In this document: positions 30,700 to 40,308 of the stretch, in pieces
Position numbering within the stretch: the first letter of the stretch is position 1
Layout of the letters: each line of letters opens with the position of its first letter
Assembly (NCBI GenBank): GCA_963576725.1
Contig: OY755239.1
Coordinates: 59,613,453-59,677,452 of the forward strand
Length of the DNA stretch: 64,000 bases
Direction of reading: 5' to 3'
Origin: Azorinus chamasolen
Lineage: Eukaryota; Mollusca; Bivalvia; Cardiida; Solecurtidae
Made by a program: the position numbers and the translations under genes
Notes under the pieces: generated by a model
The model's input: only the letters and a program-made list of their open reading frames with translations
Databases searched by the model: none
What the model was told of the DNA's origin: nothing

Positions 30700-31095
30700 G
30701 GCAGATCCTAAATCCAGATGGAAGCTTAAATGCAGGGCGAAAGTTATGCGGAAAGCCCCAGCAGGAGGTTTCTGTACTACTTTCGTGCTGCATTAATCAG
30801 CCACCTGCTTTTAACCCTTCGCTTGCTGAATTTTAAAATACATTTATCCTTCTTATCCCATACCCTGTTGTATAATTACATATATCTTCACTGTGTACAA
30901 GTATTTCGCTGTGCAATCACCGCTGTGGAGTGCACTGGTTGCACAATCAACTTGTAAATAGTGCAGACCCTGATGAGACAGCTCCTGCAGGAGCTGTCTC
31001 ATCAGGGTCTTCACTATTTACAGGTAGGTATATTGACGTGAATAGCAAGCGAAGGGTTAAAGTCATCTCTTTTTATTTCATAAAATGATCGCTCG
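30700..31095. mobile_element. C3-like MITE split by H
   Basis: The left part (AAGCTTAAATGCAGGGCG, GCAGGAGGTTTCTG, ATCAGCCACCTGCT) continues after H as TTAAAGTCATCTC and AAAATGATCGCTCGAGA, a decayed C3 right end. Confidence 0.6.
30811..31060 (+). mobile_element. H MITE, reference copy
   Basis: TTAACCCTTCGCTTGC to GCAAGCGAAGGGTTAA with TTAA at both ends. Core ACCCTGATGAGACAGC, loop GCTCCTGCAGGAGC, fully paired. Confidence 0.9.
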
Positions 31096-31157
31096 AGAGT
31101 GGATTTGCTGTAAACATTGTATAAATATGCACATGCGCAGTGACAAACTGGTTACCC

Positions 31158-31337
31158 CTAACCAATTCCCTTACATTGACGCCTTTTGACGCCTCTGTAA
31201 AGTGACTTTCTGAAACCATTGTGATAAATAGAGCATTTGCTCCTATAGCAGTTTTCCTTTTCTCTAGTAAATACTCCTTTCTGGTAGATTTATTCAAGGA
31301 GGTAGGATTTAAGAATAGCATATCAGGGGAAGGGTTA
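31158..31337 (-). mobile_element. B MITE, right stem deleted
   Basis: CTAACCAATTCCCTTAC to GGGGAAGGGTTAA. GATAAATAGAGCATTTGCTCC is present, then the matching arm is missing. Confidence 0.75.
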
Positions 31338-31404
31338 ATATGATTTCATATGTGGATGGAAAGCAGCAGCTAGCACATAGCAACGAGGACGGTTTACTCG
31401 GGAT

Positions 31405-31530
31405 AGCAGTGTCCTGTAGGAGCTGTTTGATCAGGTTATGCTCTCTTTACTTATGAACTAATTTGAATCTGACTGTACAGTTTCTTCCATGTCCAACACA
31501 TCTCTGCGTTCATGTGTCGGTATAATATTT
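31405..31530 (-). mobile_element. A2 fragment
   Basis: TCCTGTAGGAGCTGTTTGATC, ACTTATGAACTAATTTG and GACTGTACAGTTTCTTCC form a right half without termini. Confidence 0.5.
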
Positions 31531-31537
31531 ATGTAAT

Positions 31538-31683
31538 ATGCTTAATGCAGGACAAAAGTAATGCAGAAAGCTCCTCTAGGAGCTTTCTGCATTACTTTTG
31601 TCCTGCATTAAGCTACCACCTGCATCTAGCACACAGAATTATACCTCTTTTAGGGGGTCGCATTAGCGGAACTTTACTGTATT
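31538..31683. mobile_element. C2 MITE, left terminus missing
   Basis: Perfect core stem GCTTAATGCAGGACAAAAG / GTCCTGCATTAAGC around GCTCCTCTAGGAGC. Right terminus TCGCATTAGCGGAACTTTACTG. Confidence 0.8.
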
Positions 31684-31805
31684 CTTGGACTACTGGCTAA
31701 GTCATTTCTGGTTAAGCAGAAACTTCAGTCAACTACAGGTACATATTTAAACATGAGACTCACGTAGATTTTATCAATACAGTATTTTTGTCGATTGTGA
31801 AATAG

Positions 31806-31964
31806 TCTTTATCCAGATTGGAGACCGAGAAATCAGTATCCGTAATAGTATCTAACTACGCAGCTGGAGGCACTAATTCAAACTCTGTATCAAACATTTG
31901 GCCCAACTTTGACATTCCTACGGGTAATTCAAAAAGTAAAAGCCAGAGGATAATTTATGATCAT
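31806..31964 (+). CDS. Weak exon-like frame
   Basis: A 52-codon frame following a TTTATCCAG that could be a splice acceptor. It includes ETEKSVSVIVSNYAAGG and WPNFDIPTGN and ends at TAA. It falls in one of the few repeat-free gaps, but its length is within chance expectation. Not recognised. Confidence 0.12.
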
Positions 31965-32109
31965 TAAAATTATTCTTTAACTTAATAATCCCGCTTTTTT
32001 ACTTGGGTCACACGATTAATTGGAATCAGCTTCATTTCCAGAATTGAACTATACGTTATCGGAATCAACTATAATAAGAAATATTTCAGCTTCTATTTGA
32101 CGTTTATTC

Positions 32110-32165
32110 ATATTCCTGACTGTGTCTACCCTGTTTGCAAAGGCGTGAAAATGTGTTTTATGTCA
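32110..32165 (+). mobile_element. A right-end fragment
   Basis: GTGTCTACCCTGTTTGCAAAG then GCGTGAAAATGTGTTTTATG. The rest of the element is absent. The remainder of 31965-32331 shows nothing recognised. Confidence 0.4.
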
Positions 32166-32331
32166 GAAGACATATTATACATGGAGTATGAGTAAACATT
32201 TGAGGAGAAGTAATCATAATTTGTAATGTGTGACATTGCTAATACATCATTTTTTAATACGTTTGAATCCTGACAAAGATTTTACAATCCCAATGATTTT
32301 GATAGGATTGTGTGGCTGTTGATGCACTCTT

Positions 32332-32470
32332 GTCCCGCTGGGCTGGATCTGACTATCAAATGCAAACAGTTTGGATCCCGATGAGACGCCGAGTAGCTCG
32401 GCGTCTCATCAGGATCTAAGCTGTTTGATACTGGGCCAATAGTTTCTCAGAAACGTTCTAACGAGTCTAA
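32332..32470. mobile_element. D hairpin with flanks
   Basis: AGTTTGGATCCCGATGAGAC against GTCTCATCAGGATC, loop GCCGAGTAGCTCGGC. Right flank CCAATAGTTTCTCAGAAACG is typical of D. Confidence 0.75.
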
Positions 32471-32478
32471 ACTATGTA

Positions 32479-32685
32479 CAGTAAACCCCCGATAATACGA
32501 CCACCTAAAAGAAGTATAATTATGGGTGTTAGATGCAGATGGTAGGTTAATGCAGGACAAAGGTAATGCAGAAAGCTCTTCTAGGAGCTTTCTGCATTAC
32601 TTTTGTCCTGCATTAAGCAACCACCGGCTTATAAAAACACACATGTTCATTCATTAAGTGGTCGCATTAGAGGGGTTCTACTGTA
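32479..32685. mobile_element. C2 MITE
   Basis: CAGTAAACCCCCGATAATACG to CGCATTAGAGGGG plus TTCTACTG, TA flanks, core AAAGCTCTTCTAGGAGCTTT. Confidence 0.9.
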
Positions 32686-33117
32686 CACATTCTAGCAGGC
32701 ATCGTGCTTTTCAGCAGTTTATGGGTTAAATAGCTTGGACCATCGAAAGTTGATTTCGGAATACTGCAGTCTATCATCTTAATCATGATTAACAGTATGA
32801 TTTGCCAACTCCATGTTTACTTAAGGAGAACTAGGAGAACTATCAAATGAAATTATGAAGAAATCTCCAAGCAATGACATCATGGCGAGAGAAAAACATG
32901 ACAAACAAACTGTTCAACTCAGTGCTCGGATTAATTACATGATAGCATTTTATGATTTTCACTGTGAGCAAATGTTTGTAGAAAGAATTGAATTGTCAAC
33001 AGTATTGGTTTTTAATCTGCTTTGATTCAGTGCCGTATTTAGTGATTCAGAAAGGGAAATATAAACCTTTAAAATTAGTATCGTCTCTAAGCATGCCAAG
33101 GCCGAAATAGTGACTGC
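32686..33117. other. No recognised feature
   Basis: AT-rich, without a family member or credible exon. Confidence 0.5.
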
Positions 33118-33178
33118 ATTTTGCAAACAGTTTTGATCCAAATGAGAGGCCAAATTGCGCCAGGATCCAAACTGTTTG
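33118..33178. mobile_element. Degraded D hairpin
   Basis: TTTGCAAACAGTTTTGATCC and CAGGATCCAAACTGTTTG pair around a shortened loop GAGAGGCCAAATTGC. Confidence 0.6.
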
Positions 33179-33260
33179 GCCCTATGGTTGTATGTTTGTA
33201 AATAAGCTAAATATGCCTTGTAGTTGAACAAACAATCTGGACGAAACCAAAGGTCCAAAT

Positions 33261-33441
33261 AAGATGCGTAAATTAAAACATTTTCAAGGATAACATCTTT
33301 ATTTCACCACCAAACTCTATGTTGTGACCACTCTTTAGAATCGTCTCGAATAGACGATTCTAAAGAGTGGTCGTCACAACATAGGGTTTGGTGGAGAAAT
33401 GGCGATTTTAGTACTTGTACACACGTTTATCTGTTGCTCTG
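33261..33441. mobile_element. E element
   Basis: AAGATGCGTAAATTAAAAC to CGTTTATCTGTTGCTCTGG. Stem GACCACTCTTTAGAATCGTC with loop TCGAATAGA. The right arm has a GTC duplication (GTGGTCGTCAC). Confidence 0.85.
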
Positions 33442-33599
33442 GAAATATATTTCAATAATATGCTTGGCATGCTAAAGGCTGTTATATTTGGAGAAAACGG
33501 TTGTGTTCGGTGATTCAGAGAAGGATAAAGAAAACTGTACTAGTATCAAACGAATGGAATATTCTTGGAGTCTTAGATAAAAAGACTATTTAGGACATC

Positions 33600-33750
33600 T
33601 AGGTACGTACCATTTTTTCAAATTTCTCCGCTAAACATCATATTGATGGTACTCATTAGAATTGTCTCTCTCTACTCGATTCTAATGAGTACCAACAATA
33701 TAATAAGATAGAGTTTGGCTGAGAAATTAGCCATTTGGATACCTCAGTAT
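33600..33750. mobile_element. E2 element
   Basis: Outer CAAATTTCTCCGCTAAAC and GTTTGGCTGAGAAATTAG, inner GGTACTCATTAGAATTGTC and GATTCTAATGAGTACC. The architecture matches E but the stem sequence differs. Confidence 0.65.
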
Positions 33751-33755
33751 ATATC

Positions 33756-33863
33756 TTAATCCTTCGCTTGCTATTCACGTCAATATACCTACCTGTAAAT
33801 AGTGAAGACCCAGATGAGACAGCTCCTGCAATGTATTTTAAAATTCAGCAAGCGAAGGGTTAA
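33756..33863 (-). mobile_element. H deletion derivative
   Basis: TTAATCCTTCGCTTGC to GCAAGCGAAGGGTTAA with both TTAA sites intact. The interior has collapsed at GACAGCTCCTGCA, removing one hairpin arm and the GTGCAATC region. Confidence 0.85.
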
Positions 33864-34074
33864 GACACTCATCTACCAGAATTATAGATAAAGGTGCGTA
33901 TTCAAATTTGAATTGCATTTATACGTTTTATGTTAAACATACAAACATGCTGATAATCAAGATGTCTTCCAGCGCAATATAATACGCTGCACTTCTGTTT
34001 CTCTATTCTCCATATAATGTAATCATTCTTTCTCTAAAACATCAATGGTTAATCTGGATAGAATATATCATTTG

Positions 34075-34213
34075 TTTGTTTATACTGTATGATTGTGTGT
34101 TCCCGGTGGCCATGTTGAAATGGTGTATGTTTTTTGTGTATGTGATTGTAAAATGCTGTCCACAGAAGTGGGCTTTGTACGAATGGATAATAAAAGTTTG
34201 AAAAATTTGAAAT
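34075..34213 (+). mobile_element. Possible retroelement or transcript 3' end
   Basis: GGTGGCCATGTTGAAATGG then GGGCTTTGTACGAATGG and AATAAAAG, followed by an A-rich stretch. It resembles a non-LTR 3' end with a polyadenylation signal. The family is not recognised and no target duplication was found. Confidence 0.3.
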
Positions 34214-34640
34214 ACTAAAATCGTCTTGTCTCCACCAAACCAAATGTTGAGACCACTCTTTAGAATTTAGAATCGTCTCTAAGAGACGTTGATTAAGAGT
34301 GGTCACAGTATGGGGTTTGGTGGAGAAATATAGGAGCTATTCTTAAACGATGTTTTAACCCTTTCCCTGTTCAATATTCATGTTTATAAGATAAAACGAA
34401 CGTCATGAATATTTATTAGCTCAATTTTTATAATGTAAACTTTTCAAGGAAATATCTTGCTTTGACAAAAACTGTAGAATCAGATCAATATCATGCCAAA
34501 AGCAAATAGAGTAGACCCTGATCAGACAGCTCCTAAATGACCTGTCTGATCTGGGTATACTCTGTTTGCAAATGCGTGAAAATGCATTTATATATAAATA
34601 TGAAGAAAAGGGTTAATTTATGTGTCATGTCTATCCCTCT
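34211..34640. mobile_element. E element split by an A insertion
   Basis: ACTAAAATCGTCTTGTCTCC, stem GACCACTCTTTAGAATTTAG and GGGTTTGGTGGAGAAATA run to GATGTT. After the A insertion the E body resumes as AATTTATGTGTCATGTC. The target was E's own TTTTAATTTA. Confidence 0.75.
34355..34616 (+). mobile_element. A MITE nested in E
   Basis: TTAACCCTTTCCCTG to GAAGAAAAGGGTTAA. Core CCCTGATCAGACAGCTCC against CCTGTCTGATCTGGGT. Confidence 0.9.
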
Positions 34641-34784
34641 GGCTACAACTCTGGATTATGGCTGGTACAGCATCATTGGGACAGAAACGGTTTATTTATC
34701 AACCCTTCCATCCCTGAATTTTCAGAGTGGAACAGTCCGTCAATGGTAAACCATAGAGTCCAATATGAAAGGCTTTACTTTGTT

Positions 34785-34912
34785 AAATGTTTTGAATGAC
34801 AAACGGTGCATACTCTGATCAGAGGACTCCTAGAGGAGCCATCTGATCTGGGTCTACATTGTTTGCAAATGATAGTACATGTACATACATGTCCCTGGTA
34901 GAAAGGGGTTAA
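34785..34912. mobile_element. A3 MITE, right end visible
   Basis: ACTCTGATCAGAGGACTCC against GAGCCATCTGATCTGGG, loop CTAGAG, a T:T mismatch. Ends GTAGAAAGGGGTTAA. Confidence 0.65.
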
Positions 34913-34955
34913 TGAAATTGTGCAAACAATTTACACTTATTTCAGTTGCCATGCT

Positions 34956-35199
34956 TTAACCATTTACCAGATGAATAGTCCTGTAAGAAATAATGACGTC
35001 ATGACTATAGCGACTGCTATTTTATGAAGGTATATAAACATAGACATATTTGGCCATGGTTGAATTTGTAGAACCAGATCTGTATAATTCAATAAGCAAA
35101 CCTAACAGACCCTGATCAGATGACTCCTATCTGATATGGGGCTGCTTTTGATTGCAAATGTGTCAAAAGGCATATCATATCTATGAGGACAATGGTTAA
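34956..35199 (+). mobile_element. A2 MITE
   Basis: TTAACCATTTACCAGATG to GAGGACAATGGTTAA. The core CCCTGATCAGATGACTCC has lost most of the right arm. Confidence 0.8.
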
Positions 35200-35416
35200 C
35201 TCATTCTCTTCTACTAACGCATTTTGGCTCCTCTGTAAAAAGTCACTTTTGAAACCATTGTGATAAATAGATCATTTGCTCCTATGGAGCAAATGCTCTA
35301 TTTATCACAATGGTTTAAAAACTACACAATTCTAAACTTCTCATTTTCTATAGTTAATGCTCTTTTTCGGTAGACTTATTCATATAGAGGATGGGTCTAA
35401 AATAGCTTATGAGTTA
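35196..35416 (-). mobile_element. B MITE sharing a TTAA with the preceding A2
   Basis: TTAACTCATTCTCTTC to AGCTTATGAGTTAA. Core ATCATTTGCTCCTATGGAGC. Confidence 0.85.
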
Positions 35417-35494
35417 AGGCTTGATCTAATCAGCATCTGCATTATTTGCAAAATTTGGTAGACTGCATAACTCTAATTACTATCAGGATAGTGT

Positions 35495-35788
35495 AGACCC
35501 TAGTCAGACGACGCGTGTCAGCGGATGTATCTGGGTCTATAATGTTTGTGAATATCAAGGTAATCCCTTTTCTCGTGATAACGACCCTTTGAATGAGGGA
35601 CGTGTTTTCACTTTCATTTGCAAACAGTATAGACCAAGACCAGAGCTCCTAGACGAGCCCTCTAATCCGGGTCTGTACTGTTTGTCATTTAAAATTCTCT
35701 AACAGGACTTACTCTTTCATACTGAATGGACTCGGCAGTTAAACACTGATGGGCTATTCCGCTCTGAAATTCTAGTGCTGAAAGGTTA
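35495..35788. mobile_element. Two A3 elements
   Basis: 35505-35552 has TAGTGTAGACCCTAGTCAG and TATCTGGGTCTATAATG. 35563-35788 has AACAGTATAGACCAAGACC and CCGGGTCTGTACTGTTTG, ending GTGCTGAAAGGTTAA. Confidence 0.5.
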
Positions 35789-35824
35789 AGCGTTTCCTTC
35801 TTTGCCGAATAACTGAAAATAAAA

Positions 35825-36029
35825 TCTGTAAAACCTCGATAATTCGAAATATTAGACGAATTTAGACACTTTTAGGCAGGTGGCTGCTTAATTCAGGGTG
35901 GAAGCGACACAGAAAGCTCCTTGAGGAGTTTTCTGTATGACTTCCACCCTACATTAAGCTGTCACCTGTCTTAAAGATCAAATTTAACAATACGTATTTG
36001 AATGTTCGAATAATCGAAGTTTTACTGGA
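35825..36029. mobile_element. C5 MITE
   Basis: CTGTAAAACCTCGATAATTCG to TCGAATAATCGAAG plus TTTTACTG. Core AAAGCTCCTTGAGGAGTTTT. Confidence 0.85.
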
Positions 36030-36330
36030 TGTGATAAATAAAACCTATGTGAATATATTTAATCTGCACATGGCATGACTGATATTTTAAGTATCAAATA
36101 TCTGCGAGTTATAATAAAAAAACCCGCCAAAGTTAATTCTACGAAGGTTGTCCTGTAATTAATGAATATCTGAACATCAATAACGACAATATGCAATCCC
36201 TTTTATATTTCGTCCGAGACTTATTAAGCACAATGGATTTGATTTATCGTCTAATTATATCTAACGCATGAAATATACAGCCCACTTGAAAGCACACAAT
36301 ATTGAAACAGAAATCTTGTATTAGATGTTG
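36030..36330. other. No recognised feature
   Basis: AT-rich, with no family member seen. Confidence 0.5.
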
Positions 36331-36571
36331 TCAACCCTTTACTCCATAATTACGTTTTTCTACGCCTTTGTAAACAGGGTAGACCCAGATCAGACGGCTC
36401 CTACAGGAGCCATCTGATCTGGGTCTGCTCTCTTTGCAAGTATGATATTATATAGATGTAATTCTACTTTTTTTGCCTTGGCCAAAACTTCTTGTTTCCG
36501 TGTAAAAGTATAAAACTTAATATCCATGACGTCATTATGTTGACATGAATATTCATGGAGTAAAGGGTTAA
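36331..36571 (-). mobile_element. A2 MITE
   Basis: TCAACCCTTTACTCC to CATGGAGTAAAGGGTTAA. Core CCCAGATCAGACGGCTCC against GAGCCATCTGATCTGGG. Confidence 0.9.
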
Positions 36572-36629
36572 AGAAGTAATGGCGTTGTAACTGCCTTTTT
36601 TTTACCGAACTTAGTCTTCACAATAATTA

Positions 36630-36700
36630 TGACCCTTTACCACATGAAATAATGGCCTCGTGCATATTAATACGATTAGTTTTTATATTTGCATGTGAGC
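36630..36700 (+). mobile_element. A2 left fragment
   Basis: GACCCTTTACCACATGAAAT and GCATATTAATACGATTAG, then the element stops. Confidence 0.55.
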
Positions 36701-36805
36701 GCAGAAAGAAGCATACCTTTCCTTCAATTGCTCCAATAATTTCGTTTCGTTTTTCTTTATCTAAGAATATCGTACCTCCCCTTTGTTTAATTATGTAAGA
36801 GTGTT

Positions 36806-37159
36806 ACAGTAAAGCCTCGCTAAAGCTATAGCATAATCTACTGACATAGGAGTAATTAAAGGTAGGTGGGTGCTAAATGCAGGGCCAAAGGAATGCTGTT
36901 ATACGAGCTATACGCATAGCCATGCATTTAACCCTTTCCCTAATATAAACGTGTTTTCACGCATTTGCAAACAGAGTAGACCCAGATCAGACGGCTCATA
37001 TAGGCTATATATATATATAGCTCTGTTTGCTAATTGAATTTGAAAGATCTGTTTCTTTACTTTCTAAAATGGGTACAATTTTCCACCATAATTATATACT
37101 TCATTATAACTACCGGTATTTTATCGATTAATACGTGTCGTATTATAGAGACTTTACAG
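36806..37159. mobile_element. C MITE split by an A element
   Basis: CAGTAAAGCCTCGC and GCTAAATGCAGGGCC at the left, then the A at 36928-37115 inserted at GCATTTAACC. The C right terminus resumes as ATTATAGAGACTTTACAGTA. Confidence 0.55.
36928..37115 (-). mobile_element. A MITE, right end lost
   Basis: TTAACCCTTTCCCTAATA, core CCCAGATCAGACGGCTC, then a TATATATATATA loop in place of the right arm. It is lost before the GGGTTAA terminus. Confidence 0.75.
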
Positions 37160-37165
37160 TAGTTT

Positions 37166-37365
37166 AGGGGGACTCATTGGCCGGGTGGTTATGGTCTTCG
37201 CCTGACAACCACTGGACCCCTCACCGCTGTGGTTCGAATCCCGATCTGTGCATTTGAATATTTTATATATTCACGTGTTATTAGTATGACGTACTATTTT
37301 TTAATTAGACGATATATATTATGTAAAAGTCTTGAATAAAAAATATCTATTCTGTTCTGTTCTAT
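37166..37365 (+). mobile_element. tRNA-derived SINE
   Basis: TTGGCCGGGTGG matches a Pol III A box and GGTTCGAATCCC a B box, about 50 bp apart, with ACCGCTGTGG between. The body ends in TTCTGTTCTGTTC repeats. This is the clearest Pol III head in the window. Confidence 0.65.
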
Positions 37366-37416
37366 ATGTGGACTTCGGCTAACTTCAATTCTTTTTGTAT
37401 TGGCATAGGAACGGTT

Positions 37417-37855
37417 GACCCCTTTACTCCACTGATACCCCTTGTCACGCCTTTGCAAAAAGAGTAGACCCACCTCAAGCGACTCATCCAGGAACCGCCT
37501 AGTTAGGGTCTGCTCTGTTTGCTTATGAAACAATATACAAGTAAAACCTCTCGATAACGGCTACTAAATTGTGTTAATTAGTTGGCATTTAGGGCAGGTG
37601 GTTGCTTAAAGCAAGGTGAAAGTAAAACAGAACGCTCCTATAGGAGCGTTCTGTTTTACTTTCACCTTGCTTTAAGCAGTCACCTGCCTTTGCCACAAAC
37701 TACTTGGTGTAATTTAGTGGCCGTTATAGAGAGGTTTTACTAGATCTGATTCTACAGTTTTGACAACAGTTCAAAATTCCTGTGTTAACATACCATTATA
37801 AAATTAATCTAATTAATATACATGTCATCATTATTGATTACATGAATATTAATCA
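37417..37855 (-). mobile_element. A2 MITE split by C1
   Basis: The left part (CCTTTACTCCACTGATAC to GCTTATGAAACAATA) and the right part (TAGATCTGATTCTACAG to TTACATGAATATTAATC) rejoin across one TA into normal A2 sequence. Confidence 0.8.
37542..37743. mobile_element. C1 MITE inserted at TA within A2
   Basis: GTAAAACCTCTCGATAACG to GTTATAGAGAGG plus TTTTAC, flanked by TA on both sides. Core AACGCTCCTATAGGAGCGTT. The terminal CAGT/ACTG bases are decayed. Confidence 0.9.
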
Positions 37856-37898
37856 GATGCAGGGTAAAAATCTACTTTTATTTGTTGTTGTTTTACAG

Positions 37899-38029
37899 GT
37901 TGGATTAACCAGTCAAGTTTTCCTCAGGAGCCATGATGGAGAAAAGGCTTAGTGCGGCTACCTCGTTTAACATCTACTGGGCCAGGCTGTTCGTGCACGT
38001 CTCCCTCTCCTGGCTGATCGAGTCTCAGG
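37899..38029 (+). CDS. Candidate first coding exon of a host gene
   Basis: A pyrimidine-rich TTTGTTGTTGTTTTACAG acceptor precedes a GC-rich block. In-frame TAA at 37906 precedes ATGATG at 37933, which opens MMEKRLSAATSFNIYWARLF. The frame continues through a hydrophobic segment rich in V, L and W to 38029 and a GTAGGT donor, phase 1 (32 codons). The hydrophobic stretch could be a signal peptide or membrane anchor. No later exon was identified in the window. The product is not recognised. Confidence 0.3.
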
Positions 38030-38051
38030 GTAGGTCGAATATATACACAAT

Positions 38052-38259
38052 ACAATAGAACATGTCTTAAGCGGCCATCAATATAAGGTTTAATTATGGG
38101 TCTGTAAGGCATGTGGTATCTTAATGCAGGTTAAAAGTAATACAGAAAGCTCCTATAGGAGCTTTCTGTATTACTTTTACCCTGCATTAAGCAACCACCT
38201 GCTCTTTAAGAATTCTGGGTTCAATAAATGACTGCCAGCTTAAGACAAGTACTACTGTA
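38052..38259. mobile_element. C3 MITE
   Basis: CAATAGAACATGTCTTAAGCG to GCTTAAGACAAGTACTACTG. Core AAAGCTCCTATAGGAGCTTT. It lies just past the donor of the candidate exon, so it would be intronic. Confidence 0.85.
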
Positions 38260-38292
38260 CATATAGCATGCTACTAATTATTGATTACCTTT

Positions 38293-38363
38293 GTTAACAG
38301 TTTGGATCCAGATGAGATGCCGAGTAACTCGGCGTCTCATTACGCTCGCTACCGTTTGATGCT
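38293..38363. mobile_element. D hairpin
   Basis: AGTTTGGATCCAGATGAGATG, then GCCGAGTAACTCGGC and GTCTCATTACGCTCGC. The right arm is broken after TCTCAT. Confidence 0.65.
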
Positions 38364-38822
38364 CATGTGATTATTTGAAATAAAAAGAAATGGAATAAAA
38401 GATTTGCAAACTTTAGAAAGAAAATGTATTCTATTGCTACGAGAAAGCATTTGCTTGAGTATCTTGCAAACAGTGTACACCTAGACCAGTTATGACGTTA
38501 TTGATGCTGCAATTACTAGATACAAGTTCTAAGATTTATTTTCAGTCTGTTTTACAACATATAATATTAGCTATATCAGAAGCTACTTTCCGACTGTAGT
38601 AACATAAAACAACAACACTTTAAAACAAAACAGCCTGTAAATATAGGATAAAGTTTAACATATTGAAAAATACATATAAGAGATACAGATATATTTAGAA
38701 TATAAAGTTTAATTTAAATAATTATCACCATTTATGATTCTAAAAAAGTTTCCTAAAAAAAAGAAAGATGTAAGACAATATTGTCTTTAAAATCATTAAT
38801 GCCTGTATATTAAGGGATCACA
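38364..38822. other. No recognised feature
   Basis: Very AT-rich. A GCAAACAGTGTACACC half arm near 38467 is the only repeat trace. Confidence 0.5.
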
Positions 38823-39634
38823 TTTTTAGCTCACCTGAGCAAAGCTTTTGGGAGACTTGAATGTCCGACGTCCGACGTCCGTCGTGCGTCGTCCGTCGTC
38901 CGTCGTCAGCATTTTGCTTGTGAACACTCTAGTGGTCACAATTGTAGTCCAATCTTCATGAAACTTGGTCAGAATGAATGTCTTGATAAAATCTCGTAAG
39001 AGTTCGAAAGTGGTTCAAGTTGGGTTAAAAACTAGGTCACTAGGTCAAATAGTAGAAAACCTTGTGAACCCTCTAGAGGTCACATCTTTAGCCCAATTTT
39101 CATGAAACTTGGTCAGAATGATTGTCTTGATAAAAATCTCGGAGGAGTTTGAAAAGTGGGTTATGTGGGGTAAAAAACTAGGTCACTAGGTCAAACAGTA
39201 GAAAAACCTTGTGAACACTCTCCAATCTTCATGAAACTTGGTCAGAATTATTGTCTTGATATCTTAGAAAAATCTAGTTTACACTCCAGTGGCCACATAT
39301 TTAGCCCAGTCTTCCTCAAGCTTGCTCAGAGTGTTTGTCTTGGTGATATCAAGGCTGAGTGTGATCATGGGTTGGGTGGGAATAAAAAGTAGGTCACTAG
39401 GTCAAATCTTAGAAAAATTACTCTAGAGGGCACATTTTTAGCCCAATCTTCATTGGTCAGAATCATTGTCTTGATAAAATCAATATACTAAACCACTGCT
39501 CATGATCCACTATCAACATTGTTCAAATATTGTCCCTAAGGTCAATATTGGCCCTACCCATGGGCTACCCAGCAGAAATCTTAAATCTATGGTAATCAGG
39601 TGAGCGATTAAGGGCCATCTTTGGCCCTCTTGTA
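38823..39634. mobile_element. Element L, bivalve-type dispersed repeat
   Basis: Opens TTTTTAGCTCACCTGAGC, then CGTCCGTCGTCCGTCG runs, then about five decayed units of roughly 145 bp. Each has GTGAACACTC, CTTCATGAAACTTGGTCAG and AGGTCACTAGGTCAAA. It closes with AGGTGAGCGATTAAGGGCC, a short hairpin and CTCTTGT. I know this as widespread in bivalves; its class is uncertain. Confidence 0.75.
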
Positions 39635-39720
39635 ATAGTTTAAGGGTTTACTTTGTTTGTCAAGTTAATGGTTTAGATAACTCAAATGATAACATTACAT
39701 ATACTTAATTTACTGATTGC

Positions 39721-39887
39721 TTAACCCATAGTCTGATAAAAAATATGATGTCTGTTCAAATTCAAGTAGGCTAGTTCCTAAAATGACTACGGTATTTCAT
39801 ATTTCCATTACATGTATAAATATTTTGTCCATGAGTATTCAAAAGGTATTGAAATTTGGAATAAACGTGGAACAGGGAAAGGGTTAA
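39721..39887 (-). mobile_element. A MITE without a core
   Basis: TTAACCCATAGTCTG to GAACAGGGAAAGGGTTAA. The whole hairpin is missing; the AT-rich arm (AATGACTACGGTATTTC, GTCCATGAGTATTC) is intact. Confidence 0.75.
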
Positions 39888-40111
39888 CCTATTACCTCAT
39901 AGGCTATTTTTAGATACAACCACTTTAAATAAATCTACCGAAAAGGAGCTTTAACTAGAGAAAAGGAAACTATAGAATTTTGTAGTTTGAAACCATTGTG
40001 ATAAATAGAGCATTTGCTCCTATAGGAGCAAATGCTCCATTTATCACAATGGTTTTACTAAGTGACTTTAACAGAGTCGTCAAAAATCGTCAATATGAGG
40101 GAATGGGTTAA
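39884..40111 (+). mobile_element. B MITE sharing a TTAA with A
   Basis: TTAACCTATTACCTCATAGG to ATGAGGGAATGGGTTAA. Core AGCATTTGCTCCTATAGGAGC. Confidence 0.9.
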
Positions 40112-40308
40112 TACAGTCTCGGCATTTGTACATTTAGCATAAAGTACAATTCTCTGTACATGTACAGGATAATAAGAGACTAGATTACAAGGTTAAAGAC
40201 ATCGATCATATTCATCTGGAAAATATTTCTAAAATGGCAATACTAGAATTAATGAAGATTTATTCTTCATTAGGCATTTGTTTACAATGTTTGTAATAAG
40301 GTAACAAT

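Noticed and set aside
34049..34306. 85-codon minus-strand frame
   Set aside because: It spans the putative retroelement end and an E element hairpin.
38823..39634. Protein-coding reading of element L
   Set aside because: Every frame is broken by stops; the 145-bp repetition and closing hairpin fit a non-coding dispersed repeat.
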